Positions 1-8,634 of a stretch of 64,000 nt of DNA are shown here, in pieces. The translations under genes and the position numbers were made by a program. The notes beneath the pieces were generated by a model, which saw only the letters and a list, made by a program, of their open reading frames with translations, ran no database searches and was not told the origin of the DNA. Every line of letters begins with the position of its first letter. The stretch's first letter is position 1. This DNA comes from Acidaminococcaceae bacterium (GTDB lineage: Bacteria; Bacillota; Negativicutes; Acidaminococcales; Acidaminococcaceae): NCBI GenBank assembly GCA_022484685.1, contig JAKVKY010000001.1:1-64000 (forward strand). Direction: 5' to 3'.

Positions 1-1
1 T

Positions 2-1402
2 GAAGAGGCCCTGGACCCGGTAACGGTACTGCTATTGCAGGACGGCGGCCGGGAAAAGGTGGCTAACTACCAGAAATTTGTGACCTTGGCAGTAAATTTT
101 GCCGCTCAGGGTGGTACTACCGTGACCTGGCTGCAGGAACTGCGGCAGCAGCGGGAAGACCAGGAGCGGGAAGCTGCCGCAACCGTAATTTCAAGTGACG
201 CCGTGACCATCATGACCATCCATAAGGCTAAGGGCCTGGAAGCCGATACGGTCTTTGTGCCTAACCTGGACGCCAGGACGGAAACAGATAAGGTCAGCAT
301 TAAATATCTGCCCGGTCAGGGACTGGGTATCTCTGTGTGCAATGAGAATGAGGAACTGGTGGAGACGCCGGTGTTGCAAAATTTTAAAGCGGTGGAAAAA
401 GAGCTGAACGGCGAGGAACGCAGCCGGCTGCTCTATGTAGCCATGACCAGGGCGCAGCAGCGGCTGTATCTGCTGGGCGGGCATCTGCTAACCAAGAGCA
501 GCAGCAAGACCAGCAACTGGGTAACGGAGCTGCAATCCATCCTGGGTGCGGCGGAGCAGGATCTGGATGTGCGCCAGATAGATTTGACAGCCACCAAGAT
601 TGAGGCGCCGGCAGCTTTAACGGCAGTCCAGGCTGGCGCAGCTCTGCCACCTGCTGCAAAACTGGCACCTTTGCCGGGCTTCGGCCTGCATAACAGTACC
701 TATTTTTCGGCCTCGGCTTTGCAGGAATATCTGTATTGTCCCAGACGTTATTATTATGAGGTGGTGGAACAGCTGCCGCCCCTGGCTGCGGAACTGGAGC
801 CGGCGGGGAGGCAGTTAGCCGCCACGGCTATCGGCCATCTGGCCCACCAGGTGCTGGAACGTTATGACGGTACGAATTTTGCTGCCGTGTACCGGCAGGC
901 GGTGCAGGAACATGCCAATGGCAATCTGGCACTGGCGGCGCCGGTGCAAAAAATGCTGGAACAGTACCTGGCTTCGCCGCTCTACCAGAGCTTTGCTTCT
1001 AAAAAGCGGCAGACGGAATACAGGGTGCAGCTGCCTTTGACCGGGGACGGCCGGCTGCTCATGACCGGCTATATCGATGTCCTGGTGGAGAATGAGGATG
1101 GCAGCTGCGATATCATTGATTACAAGACCGGACAGCCGCCGGAAGGTGAACCCGGCGCCGGTTACGCCTACCAGCTGGCCTTTTACCAGCTGGCGGTGGA
1201 ACGTCTGTTGGGGAAAAAGGTACGGCAGGCCACCCTGCATTTTTTGCGGAACTGCCAGGCCTGGGTCCTGCCGCCGGGAGACTGGCTCCAGGAGGCCACG
1301 AGCCTGTGCCGGGAACTGGCCGGAAAGAAACAGGAAGCAGATTATCCCGTCAAGAAAGAACACTGCCGGACCTGCCCCTTTGCCTATCTGTGCCGGCGCT
1401 AA
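2..1402 (+). CDS. UvrD-type helicase with C-terminal PD-(D/E)XK Fe-S nuclease (5' partial)
   Basis: The reading frame is already open at base 2, so the N-terminus and the ATP-binding motifs lie outside the window. What is visible is the end of a superfamily 1 helicase: a motif V-like TIHKAKGLEAD segment near bases 215-245 and a motif VI-like LLYVAMTRAQQRLYL near 430-475. A RecB-type nuclease domain follows, with GYID and IIDYKTG catalytic signatures near 1070-1130. One cysteine in YLYCPRR (codon at 737) and a CxxC-x5-C cluster at the C-terminus (codons at 1364, 1373, 1391) match the four-cysteine iron-sulfur staple of AddB/Cas4-type nucleases. Its likely role is processing DNA ends for recombination or repair. 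AddA-like or AddB-like identity cannot be settled from this fragment. Confidence 0.85.
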   Translation, partial: EEALDPVTVLLLQDGGREKVANYQKFVTLAVNFAAQGGTTVTWLQELRQQREDQEREAAATVISSDAVTIMTIHKAKGLEADTVFVPNLDARTETDKVSIKYLPGQGLGISVCNENEELVETPVLQNFKAVEKELNGEERSRLLYVAMTRAQQRLYLLGGHLLTKSSSKTSNWVTELQSILGAAEQDLDVRQIDLTATKIEAPAALTAVQAGAALPPAAKLAPLPGFGLHNSTYFSASALQEYLYCPRRYYYEVVEQLPPLAAELEPAGRQLAATAIGHLAHQVLERYDGTNFAAVYRQAVQEHANGNLALAAPVQKMLEQYLASPLYQSFASKKRQTEYRVQLPLTGDGRLLMTGYIDVLVENEDGSCDIIDYKTGQPPEGEPGAGYAYQLAFYQLAVERLLGKKVRQATLHFLRNCQAWVLPPGDWLQEATSLCRELAGKKQEADYPVKKEHCRTCPFAYLCRR

Positions 1403-1439
1403 AAAGTTTGCATAAAATTCATATCTTTTCCGGTGGGCC

Positions 1440-1450
1440 TATGGTAAAAT
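1440..1450 (+). promoter_or_regulatory. Extended -10 promoter element before ireB
   Basis: TATGG followed by TAAAAT (1445-1450) sits about 40 bases before the ireB start and resembles a sigma-A extended -10. No good -35 box is visible at 17 bases. The same TATGGTAWWAT pattern recurs at 6719, 8521 and 26135. Confidence 0.5.
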
Positions 1451-1491
1451 AGAAGTGTAAGTTGTTGTTCTCTTGAAAGGAGCTGACAGCG

Positions 1492-1746
1492 ATGTCTAAT
1501 ATTGCTGAAGAAACATTAATGTATAAACGTCAGGGCGAGAAGGTGCCTGTAGCGCAAACCATTAAGGAAGTTTGCGCCGCCCTGAAAAGCAAGGGTTATA
1601 ATCCGGTGGACCAGCTGGTGGGCTATCTGCTTTCCGGCGATCCTACCTATATTACCAGTTACCAGGACGCCAGGAATAAGCTGCGCCGCTATGAGCGGTA
1701 CGAGCTGCTGGAGGAACTGGTGCTGAACTATGTGAATAAATTATAA
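1492..1746 (+). CDS. ireB: IreB family regulatory phosphoprotein
   Basis: This 84-residue protein belongs to the IreB family (DUF965, YrzL). In Enterococcus, IreB is phosphorylated by the Ser/Thr kinase IreK and modulates cephalosporin tolerance. The whole protein is the conserved domain, including the central NPVDQLVGYLLSGDPTYIT stretch. AAAGGAG lies nine bases before the ATG. It heads the classical Firmicute ireB-ruvX-yrzB-mltG gene order, with ruvX following after 22 bases, which strengthens the call. No partner kinase is in the window. Confidence 0.93.
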   Translation: MSNIAEETLMYKRQGEKVPVAQTIKEVCAALKSKGYNPVDQLVGYLLSGDPTYITSYQDARNKLRRYERYELLEELVLNYVNKL

Positions 1747-1768
1747 GAATGGTTGAGGTTGAACGGGC

Positions 1769-2212
1769 ATGAGATGCATGGCACTCGATTTGGGCTCTAA
1801 GACGATTGGAATAGCGGTCAGCGATGTGACAGGTCTCATTGCCGGCGGGGTTGAGACTATCCGCCGTACTTCGCCCCTGCGGGATGACAACCGGTTACAG
1901 GAACTGGTGCAGGAGTACGAGGTGGCCACCCTGGTAGTGGGTTACCCCAAGAACATGAATGGTACAGTGGGCGAGCGGGCACGCGGCTGCGAAGATTTTG
2001 CCGAACACCTGCGCGCCCTCTTTCCCTGTCTGGAGGTCGTGTTATGGGATGAACGGCTGAGTACCGTGGTGGCAGAGAAAGTGCTGGTGGATGCGGACCT
2101 GCGGCGTAAGAAAAGACGCAAGGTCATCGATATGATGGCTGCCGTGGTTATCCTGCAAAATTATTTAGACAGCAGACAGAATTTGAAACGGCGTACGGAG
2201 GCTGGTTCGTGA
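1769..2212 (+). CDS. ruvX: Putative pre-16S rRNA nuclease / Holliday junction resolvase-like RuvX (YqgF)
   Basis: This is a 147-residue YqgF/RuvX protein with an RNase H fold. The N-terminal ALDLGSKTIGIAVSD carries the first catalytic Asp, VVGYPKNMNG is the second conserved block, and LWDERLSTVVAE plus the terminal VIDMMAAVVILQNYLD supply the remaining acidic residues. The family matures the 5' end of 16S rRNA and has been proposed to resolve Holliday junctions. The first ATG (1769) is preferred over the one at 1778 because it restores the usual MR-x-M start. It lies downstream of ireB and its stop overlaps the next start (TGATG), implying translational coupling. Confidence 0.93.
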   Translation: MRCMALDLGSKTIGIAVSDVTGLIAGGVETIRRTSPLRDDNRLQELVQEYEVATLVVGYPKNMNGTVGERARGCEDFAEHLRALFPCLEVVLWDERLSTVVAEKVLVDADLRRKKRRKVIDMMAAVVILQNYLDSRQNLKRRTEAGS

Positions 2213-3786
2213 TGTGGAAAAAAGTTCTGGCAGGCCTGGCCCTGGTCATCCTGCTGGCCATCGGTGTGGCCATGCAGTTTGGCGGTGCGGCTGCCACCAG
2301 GCTGGTAGCCCAGATGCTGGACAACCAGGATGCAGTCCTGGGAACCATTAAATACGATAAGATTAATGCCGGCTGGTCCGGGGACGTGGAAATCCATAAT
2401 TTGCGCTGGGTAGCGCTTAACGGCAGCAAGAAAGCGGAAATCCCTTTGCTGACCCTGTCGGTAAATTTATGGGAGACCCTGACCCATGGCGGCGGGGTAG
2501 CCTCTATTAACAGCGTGGTTTTAGATCGTCCCCATTTTTACGGTATCTATACCCAGGACAAGGGCCTGGATATTTTACACGGCCTGCAGTTTGCCGGTGA
2601 GACTCCTACGGCGGTATATAAGCCGGTGGAAGAAATTAAACCGACGCAGTTCAGGGGCGAGGTAGATATTAAGGATGGTACCTTTGACCTGCTGGCGGAT
2701 AGTAAGACGGTGCAGTTTACCAAGATCAGCGGCCAGGGTTTGTTCAAACAATATCCGGTGCTGCAGTTTAATTTGACGGCCGTTAACGGTTCTTCGGCCA
2801 TGGTCTTTAATATTGAGAAAAAGGCGCAGGCCATTAATGTCAAGGGCGAGGTCAAGAACGGCCAGGTTCCGGATTTTGTACCTTTCCTGCCCAACCTGAA
2901 AGATATCGTGATCCGGGCTGGCAAAGTGGACACGGCGAATATCGTAGCTCACAAGGAACCCCAGAACCGCTGGGAATTTACCATGAGCGGCGCTTTTAAA
3001 GAACTGGAAGGTACGGGTTTTGGCTGGGACTTCAGCGAAGGCGCCAGCAAATTTACCGCTACCTGGGAAAATATCGGTCTGGACAAGCTGACCTGCAAGG
3101 TGAACGGGATGCCGGTAGAAGTATCCGGAAATATTAAGACTTCCGCCGGTCTGCCTGATCCGGCGGCTTATGATTTAAAAGTCAGAGCTCCGGTTTTTGC
3201 TGTGCCGGCCTTAAGTGCCGGTCTGGATCTTGGCGGTACCGTAGCGGCTCAGGGTACGATTACCGGTTCGGTACTGGAACCTAAGTTTGAAGGCCGGGTA
3301 CATCTGGAGGACCTGCAGGCAGGTCCGCTGCGGCTACACGATTTGAACGGTTTGTTCCAGTGTGCCAATAATGAGCTGCATCTGGGCGAGGTCAAGGGGA
3401 CGGCGGCCAGCGGTACGGTCAGGCTGAACGGGACCCTGGAACTGACCAAGCGTACTTTTACCTGGGAATTAGACGGTATCGATTTAGAGGCTCAGGAACT
3501 GATGGCGGATAAGGTCGGCGGCAGGCTGCAGTTTACCTCGGTCTTTACCGGCAGTAATGCGCCGGAAACTGCTACCGGCACCGGTTCTTTCCAGGTACCG
3601 GAAGGCTATTTTGGCGACGATAAGATGAAAAACCTGGCGGGGCGCATCGCGGTCCAGAACGGACATTTCGGACTGGCGGATGTAGCCATGCGGAAAGGGT
3701 TTAAAGTCTTTGCCTTGAAACTGGCTCTGGATAACAATAAAAAGTTAACCGTGGCTGATAAGGATGGCAAGATTAAATTTTTCTAG
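2212..3786 (+). CDS. AsmA-like / DUF748-type membrane-anchored envelope protein
   Basis: This 524-residue protein has a single N-terminal membrane segment (about residues 5-25) followed by a long, beta-rich, low-cysteine domain. Repeating patterns such as DIKDGTFDL, VNGSSAMVFN and GEVKGTAASGTVRLNGTL resemble AsmA/TamB-type proteins, which bridge inner and outer membranes and move lipids in diderm bacteria. Family assignment is by pattern only. The ATG at 2212 overlaps the ruvX stop; a GTG three bases earlier is also possible, and GGAGG is well placed for either. It interrupts the usual ruvX-yrzB adjacency of monoderm Firmicutes. Confidence 0.6.
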   Translation: MWKKVLAGLALVILLAIGVAMQFGGAAATRLVAQMLDNQDAVLGTIKYDKINAGWSGDVEIHNLRWVALNGSKKAEIPLLTLSVNLWETLTHGGGVASINSVVLDRPHFYGIYTQDKGLDILHGLQFAGETPTAVYKPVEEIKPTQFRGEVDIKDGTFDLLADSKTVQFTKISGQGLFKQYPVLQFNLTAVNGSSAMVFNIEKKAQAINVKGEVKNGQVPDFVPFLPNLKDIVIRAGKVDTANIVAHKEPQNRWEFTMSGAFKELEGTGFGWDFSEGASKFTATWENIGLDKLTCKVNGMPVEVSGNIKTSAGLPDPAAYDLKVRAPVFAVPALSAGLDLGGTVAAQGTITGSVLEPKFEGRVHLEDLQAGPLRLHDLNGLFQCANNELHLGEVKGTAASGTVRLNGTLELTKRTFTWELDGIDLEAQELMADKVGGRLQFTSVFTGSNAPETATGTGSFQVPEGYFGDDKMKNLAGRIAVQNGHFGLADVAMRKGFKVFALKLALDNNKKLTVADKDGKIKFF

Positions 3787-3796
3787 AATTAATAAA

Positions 3797-3825
3797 TTGA
3801 CAGACTTTTATTTGTGTTATAGAAT
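3797..3825 (+). promoter_or_regulatory. Sigma-A promoter before the DUF1292 gene
   Basis: TTGACA (3797-3802) is followed after 17 bases by TAGAAT (3820-3825), a near-consensus housekeeping promoter. It should drive the DUF1292 gene and possibly mltG. Confidence 0.75.
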
Positions 3826-3884
3826 TACACAGATGTGTGTAAAAAATTAGGATGTAAGGAAGCGAATGAGAAGGGAGCAAACCC

Positions 3885-4250
3885 ATGACTGATGAAGTAA
3901 AGAATCTTACGGAGAATAGCGAAGAGACAGAAGACCAGATTGTTGTCCTGCAGGACAATGAAGGCAAGGATAACTATTTCCGGATTGATGTAGTGTATCC
4001 GGTGGCAGCTAAGACGTATGCCGTGCTGGCGCCTGTTGATCCGGAGACCGGAGAAGATATGGGCTGTGGTTGCGGCTGCGAAGGCCACGAGCATGAGCAT
4101 GCAGACGCAGAAGGCGATGCCTTTATCGTGAAAGTAGATTTTGACGAGAAAGGCGAGGAAGGTTTCGTGGTACCGACGGAAGCTGAGTTTAAGGAAGCTA
4201 CCGCCGCCTATGAGAAACTTTTTGCCGAGGAACATGCTGAGGAAGTTTAA
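3885..4250 (+). CDS. DUF1292 family protein (YrzB-like) with Cys/His-rich insert
   Basis: This 121-residue acidic protein matches the DUF1292/YrzB family by position (between ruvX and mltG) and by its core: EDQIVVLQDNEG..., the FRIDVVYPVAAKTYAVLAPVD strand region, and a C-terminal FVVPTEAEFKEATAAYEKL helix. The family has no established function. Unusually, the loop at about residues 60-73 reads CGCGCEGHEHEH, a potential metal-binding cluster. AAGGGAG sits seven bases before the ATG, and a strong promoter precedes the gene. Confidence 0.82.
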   Translation: MTDEVKNLTENSEETEDQIVVLQDNEGKDNYFRIDVVYPVAAKTYAVLAPVDPETGEDMGCGCGCEGHEHEHADAEGDAFIVKVDFDEKGEEGFVVPTEAEFKEATAAYEKLFAEEHAEEV

Positions 4251-4280
4251 GTAGCAGGGAGAATTACTAGTTAGACAAAG

Positions 4281-4306
4281 ATGCCGGGCTCAGGTCCGGC
4301 ATTTTT
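4281..4306 (+). terminator. Rho-independent terminator after DUF1292 gene
   Basis: ATGCCGG (4281-4287) pairs with CCGGCAT (4296-4302) across an 8-base loop, with a run of T. It may attenuate rather than end transcription into mltG, which starts 32 bases later. Confidence 0.75.
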
Positions 4307-4338
4307 CTGACTAACTTAAAGCGGGGCGTGAAAGAAGC

Positions 4339-5382
4339 ATGAAAAAAGTATTACCTTTTATATTGGCCATTATCCTGGTGCTCCTGTTAGGGGGGTACTG
4401 GGCCTTGCATTTTACAGGCCGGAACACGGAATATGCCAAAGGGCAGCGTTATATCGTGACCATTACTCCCGGTATGACTACCAGGGATATCGCTGATCTT
4501 TTGCATAAGAAGCATCTGGTGAAGACACCGGAAGCTTTCAGGCTGGAAGCCAAGGTCCGGGGTCTGGAACGCAATTTAAAGGCGGGCATGTACGAGATTC
4601 AGGGCGGTATGTCCAACAGCGAGATCGTAGATGTCCTGAGCAAGGGACAGGTCCATCTGATCAAGTTTACCGTACCGGAAGGTTTTACCGTGGTCAAGAT
4701 TGGTAAAAAACTGGAAGCGGAAGGTTTAGGCAATGCCCAGAAATTTATGGAGGCGGCCAAAAACTATACGCCGTATCCGTACATGGAGACCAATAATCCT
4801 GACGTTATCTATAAGACGGAAGGTTTCTTATACCCGACCACCTATATGTTTGAGGCGGGCATGAGTGAAAAAGATATCGTGGCCATGATGGTCAAGGAGT
4901 TTAATACCCAGATTAACAAGGAAAATATTCCGGCCCTGGCCCGGGAACAGAACATGTCCATCCGCGACCTGGTTAATATGGCCGCCATGGTGGAGATGGA
5001 AGCTGTTTATAAGGAGGAGCAGCCGCGTATTGCCGGCGTCTTCCTGAAGCGGATGAAAATTTATATGCCCATTCAGTCGGATACGACGATTCAGTATATC
5101 CTGGGTACCCAGAAGGAAGAAATTACCATCGCGGATACCAAGATTAAGAATCCGTATAACACCTACCAGAACATCGGCCTGCCGCCGGGACCTATTGCCA
5201 GTCCCAGCATGAATGCCATCAAGGCGGTCCTGAATCCGGAAAAGACGGATTACCTGTATTTCGTGGCGGAAAAAGACGGTCATCACCGTTTTACCAAGAC
5301 CTATGCCGAACATCTGAAGGCGATTGACGATATCGAAAAGTCGCCGGCCCCAACGAAACCGGCAGCGCCGGCTGAACCTTGA
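4339..5382 (+). CDS. mltG: Endolytic transglycosylase MltG
   Basis: This 347-residue YceG/MltG protein cleaves nascent glycan strands inside the membrane-proximal peptidoglycan and so sets strand length. It has an N-terminal transmembrane helix (about residues 4-25), a LysM-like subdomain (ITPGMTTRDIADLL...), and the catalytic domain. The catalytic Glu lies in the AAMVEMEA segment near residue 220, followed by GVFLKRM, IQSDTTIQYILG and NTYQNIGLPPGPIASPS. The C-terminal tail is Pro/Ala-rich. Its position after yrzB matches the conserved Firmicute order. Confidence 0.95.
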   Translation: MKKVLPFILAIILVLLLGGYWALHFTGRNTEYAKGQRYIVTITPGMTTRDIADLLHKKHLVKTPEAFRLEAKVRGLERNLKAGMYEIQGGMSNSEIVDVLSKGQVHLIKFTVPEGFTVVKIGKKLEAEGLGNAQKFMEAAKNYTPYPYMETNNPDVIYKTEGFLYPTTYMFEAGMSEKDIVAMMVKEFNTQINKENIPALAREQNMSIRDLVNMAAMVEMEAVYKEEQPRIAGVFLKRMKIYMPIQSDTTIQYILGTQKEEITIADTKIKNPYNTYQNIGLPPGPIASPSMNAIKAVLNPEKTDYLYFVAEKDGHHRFTKTYAEHLKAIDDIEKSPAPTKPAAPAEP

Positions 5383-5457
5383 GCAGCATGCTTGTAGGCA
5401 GTTTAGCAGTGTAAGTTGTAATTAGTAATTGAAATGTAGGGAATAGCGATAGCTGAG

Positions 5458-6690
5458 ATGCAGAGAAAAAAAGTAAAACCAGAACTGCTGGCGCCGGCAG
5501 GAAATATGGAAAAGGGCAAGATGGCACTTATTTACGGTGCTGATGCCATTTACCTGGGCGGTAAGCTCTTCGGACTGCGGGCTTTTGCCGATAACTTCAG
5601 CCTGGAAGAAATCCGGGAGATGGTAGCCTTTGCCCATCACTTACAGAAAAAAGTTTATGTGACGGTGAACATCTTTGCCCATAACGAAGATTTAACCGAA
5701 CTGCCCGCTTATGCCCAGGCTTTGGCCGCGGCAGAGGTGGATGCGGTGCTGGTTTCCGACCTGGGGGTCTGGAGCCTGATCCATCAGGCCGTACCGGCGC
5801 TGAAACTGCATGTCAGCACTCAGGCTAACTCGACCAACTGGGCTGCCGTTAAGACCTGGGAACAACTGGGTGCGGACCGGGTAGTCCTGGCCCGTGAGTT
5901 ATCTTTTAAGGAGATCAGGGAGATTGCCGCAAAGACCACCGTGGAGCTGGAAACCTTTGTCCATGGCGCCATGTGTATCTCTTATTCCGGGCGCTGCTGG
6001 CTCAGCAGTTACCTCACCGGCCGCGACGGCAACCGGGGCGCGTGTGCCCAGGCCTGCCGCTGGGAATATACCCTGAAAGAAAAAAATCGTCCCGGCCAGG
6101 AGTTTGACGTAGCCGAGGACGAACGGGGGACGTATGTCCTCAATTCCAAAGATTTGTGTCTGCTGCCCTACCTGCCCCAGTTACTGCAGGCCGGGGTGTG
6201 CAGCTTTAAGATTGAAGGCCGGATGAAGAGCGCTCACTATGTGGCGTCCGTGGTCAGCGTGTATAGGAAAGCTATCGATGCTTGCTGGCAGGATCCGGAG
6301 CATTATCAGGTACAGCCGGGATGGCTGGAGGAATTGGAAAAAGTTTCCCACCGTCCCTATACCACCGGTTTTGCCCTGGTTAAGCCGGGACCGGAGTCTC
6401 AGGTTTATACGACCTCCAGCTATATTCAGAGTCATGATTTTGTGGGCCTGGCCCTGAGCTATGATGCCGGGGCGCAGCGTTTGTTTATTGAGCAGCGCAA
6501 CCATGTAGCGGAGGGCGAGCTGCTGGAAATATTGCAGCCGGATGGTTCTCTGACCAGCTTGCGGCTGACGGGCATGCGGGATGAGGATAACCTGCCCATT
6601 ACCTGTGCGCCCCATGCGCAGCAAAAGTTTTCGGCGTCCTGCACCAAAAATATTTTGCCTTATTCTATCTTAAGACGAAAAATTATGTAG
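5458..6690 (+). CDS. U32 family peptidase-like protein (TrhP/YrrO-type tRNA hydroxylation)
   Basis: This 410-residue protein has the U32 family start (ELLAPAGNMEKGKMALIYGADAIYLGG) and the diagnostic cysteine-rich segment near residues 172-205, with MCISYSGRCWLSSYL and GACAQACRW. Members of this subgroup (YegQ/TrhP in E. coli, YrrN/YrrO in Bacillus) are needed for prephenate-dependent 5-hydroxyuridine formation in tRNA and act with an iron-sulfur cluster rather than as proven proteases. Bacillus places two such genes plus trmR here; only one is present. No strong ribosome-binding site precedes the ATG. Confidence 0.85.
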   Translation: MQRKKVKPELLAPAGNMEKGKMALIYGADAIYLGGKLFGLRAFADNFSLEEIREMVAFAHHLQKKVYVTVNIFAHNEDLTELPAYAQALAAAEVDAVLVSDLGVWSLIHQAVPALKLHVSTQANSTNWAAVKTWEQLGADRVVLARELSFKEIREIAAKTTVELETFVHGAMCISYSGRCWLSSYLTGRDGNRGACAQACRWEYTLKEKNRPGQEFDVAEDERGTYVLNSKDLCLLPYLPQLLQAGVCSFKIEGRMKSAHYVASVVSVYRKAIDACWQDPEHYQVQPGWLEELEKVSHRPYTTGFALVKPGPESQVYTTSSYIQSHDFVGLALSYDAGAQRLFIEQRNHVAEGELLEILQPDGSLTSLRLTGMRDEDNLPITCAPHAQQKFSASCTKNILPYSILRRKIM

Positions 6691-6718
6691 GCAAAATGCA
6701 AAATATGTGCTAAAATAT

Positions 6719-6729
6719 TATGGTATTAT
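6719..6729 (+). promoter_or_regulatory. Extended -10 promoter element before the M24 peptidase gene
   Basis: TATGG plus TATTAT (6724-6729) lies about 30 bases before the start of the aminopeptidase gene. No convincing -35 box is seen. Confidence 0.4.
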
Positions 6730-6756
6730 TGAACTGGAAATGAGGGTTCGGTATTT

Positions 6757-7827
6757 ATGGAACGAACAGGAAAAATTTTCAGGTTCCTGGAAAGTCAGCA
6801 TTTAGACTGTCTGGTGACCAATGACGAAAATGCTATACGCTATCTGACCGGCTTCACCGGCACGGACAGTATCCTGTATGCCGATGATAATAAGGCGGTT
6901 CTCATCACGGACGGGCGTTATATTTTCCAGGCCCGGGAGGAAGTCAAGTATTGTCAGGTTAAGGAATACGCAGCAGAGAATGCCGAGAGTATCTGGCAGG
7001 CTGTGGCAGCGGAAGTTGGTGCCGCCGTGAAGGTGGCCTTTGACCGCTCATCTTTCCTGTATGACGAGATGGAAACCTTGAAACGGCTGCTGGGTGCTGG
7101 TCACGAGCTGATCCCGGTGGACCTGCGCGGTCTGCGGATGGTGAAGGACGAAAGCGAACTGAAGAGTTTGTGGCAGGCCTTCAAGATTTCTGACGAAGCT
7201 TTTAACCGGGTCCTGGCCGAATTAAAGCCGGGCATGACGGAAAAAGAATTAGCGGCGCATCTGGAATATTACATGCGTTCCCTGGGTAGCGAGAAAGTTT
7301 CTTTTGATACTATCGTGGCTTCCGGTTACCGTTCGGCTTTGCCCCACGGTATGCCTACTGATAAAGTAGTGGAAGTCGGTGATTTTGTCACCTTTGATTT
7401 TGGCGCTGTCTTCAACGGGTATCATTCCGATACCACCAGGACGGTGGTCATGGGCATGGCTAATTCCTGGCATAAAGAAATTTATACCATCGTGGAAGAA
7501 GCCCAGTACCGGGGCTTAAAAAATGCCAAGCCGGGTATCACCGGTAAGGAACTGGACGCGCTGGTACGCGAGTACATTGAATCACGGGGCTACGGCAAGA
7601 ATTTTAACCACGGCCTGGGGCACGGCGTGGGTCTGGAAATCCACGAGCTGCCCAACATTAACAAGCGGGGAGACATTCCCTTAGAAGCTGGTATGACTTT
7701 TACCATTGAACCGGGCATCTATGTACCGGGCAAGGGTGGGGTTCGTATAGAGGATACGGTTGTTTTGACGCGTGATGGCGCCCGGGTATTAACCACTTTG
7801 AAGAAACAACTATTAGAAATTGTATAA
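6757..7827 (+). CDS. Xaa-Pro aminopeptidase / M24 family metallopeptidase
   Basis: This 356-residue protein has a creatinase-like N-terminal domain (residues 1-125) and a pita-bread M24B catalytic domain. The five metal ligands are recognisable: Asp in TFDFGAV, Asp in YHSDTTR, His in NHGLGHGVGLEIHE, Glu in FTIEPGIY and Glu in VRIEDTV. It removes N-terminal residues before proline in the cytoplasm. It sits 19 bases upstream of efp, a pairing common in Firmicutes. The start has GAGGG about ten bases upstream. Confidence 0.93.
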   Translation: MERTGKIFRFLESQHLDCLVTNDENAIRYLTGFTGTDSILYADDNKAVLITDGRYIFQAREEVKYCQVKEYAAENAESIWQAVAAEVGAAVKVAFDRSSFLYDEMETLKRLLGAGHELIPVDLRGLRMVKDESELKSLWQAFKISDEAFNRVLAELKPGMTEKELAAHLEYYMRSLGSEKVSFDTIVASGYRSALPHGMPTDKVVEVGDFVTFDFGAVFNGYHSDTTRTVVMGMANSWHKEIYTIVEEAQYRGLKNAKPGITGKELDALVREYIESRGYGKNFNHGLGHGVGLEIHELPNINKRGDIPLEAGMTFTIEPGIYVPGKGGVRIEDTVVLTRDGARVLTTLKKQLLEIV

Positions 7828-7846
7828 ATTTTAGGAGGGTGTATTT

Positions 7847-8404
7847 ATGATTTCCACCAATGAATTCAAGACTAATCTGACGGTTACTATCGACGGTGAT
7901 GCATGGCAGGTGGTTGAGTTCCAGCATGTAAAACCTGGTAAGGGCGCGGCATTCGTACGTGCCAAGATGCGTAACCTGTGCACCGGTTCTGTCGTTGAAA
8001 GAACTTTCAACGCCGGTGAGCGTTTACCGGAAGCACATATCGACCGCCGGGATATGCAATACCTGTACCTGGATGGCGAGAAATATGTGTTCATGGATAA
8101 CGAGAACTACGAACAGATGGAATTAGGCAAGGAACAACTGGGTAACGGCGTTAACTTCCTCAAAGAAAATATGGAAGTTAAGGTTGTTATTTACGAAGGC
8201 CGCGTGTTAGGCGTAGAACTGCCCAACACCGTAGAGCTGACCGTGGTTAAGACCGATCCCGGCATCCGCGGCGATACGGCTACCGGCGGCAGCAAACCCG
8301 CTACCATGGATACCGGTTATGTGGTTAAGGTGCCTTTGTTCATTAACGAAGGCGACGTACTGCAGATTGATACCCGCAGCGGCGATTATATTTCCAGGGC
8401 CTGA
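7847..8404 (+). CDS. efp: Translation elongation factor P
   Basis: This 185-residue protein has the three-barrel EF-P fold: an N-terminal KOW-like domain, a central OB domain ([12 protein letters not shown]-like region), and a C-terminal OB domain ending [27 protein letters not shown] relieves ribosome stalling at polyproline. The loop that carries the modified residue reads PGKGAAF, with Lys at about position 32 as in Bacillus rather than Arg. No modification enzyme (EpmA, EarP) is in view. TAGGAGG lies before the ATG, and a strong terminator follows. Confidence 0.97.
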   Translation: MISTNEFKTNLTVTIDGDAWQVVEFQHVKPGKGAAFVRAKMRNLCTGSVVERTFNAGERLPEAHIDRRDMQYLYLDGEKYVFMDNENYEQMELGKEQLGNGVNFLKENMEVKVVIYEGRVLGVELPNTVELTVVKTDPGIRGDTATGGSKPATMDTGYVVKVPLFINEGDVLQIDTRSGDYISRA

Positions 8405-8426
8405 GACAAGTGGATAGATGATGTTT

Positions 8427-8457
8427 AACGACGGTAGTGTAGACTGCCGTCGTTTTT
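8427..8457 (+). terminator. Rho-independent terminator after efp
   Basis: AACGACGG (8427-8434) pairs with CCGTCGTT (8447-8454), extended inward by four more pairs around a tetraloop. Five T residues follow. Confidence 0.9.
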
Positions 8458-8520
8458 CACTGTTAATTCACGAATTACCTGCGGGTTTAGCGGTCCGGTT
8501 GGTAGCTTTTGCCCGGGGGT

Positions 8521-8610
8521 TATGGTATAATCTGGAATATAAAAATACCGGCGGTTAGCCAAGCTGCCGTCGGTAGTTGTGACTGATGTAGAAATCCTGC
8601 TGTAGGCAGG
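8521..8610 (+). promoter_or_regulatory. Promoter and structured leader of the DUF2156 gene
   Basis: TATGG plus TATAAT (8526-8531) is a good extended -10. The leader of about 95 bases can form two hairpins: ACCGGCGG (8547-8554) with CCGTCGGT (8567-8574), and CCTGC (8596-8600) with GCAGG (8606-8610). The second ends 11 bases before the AGGAGG ribosome-binding site (8622-8627), so it could affect translation. No known riboswitch consensus was recognised. Confidence 0.5.
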
Positions 8611-8634
8611 AACAAGTTTTAAGGAGGAGTTTTT

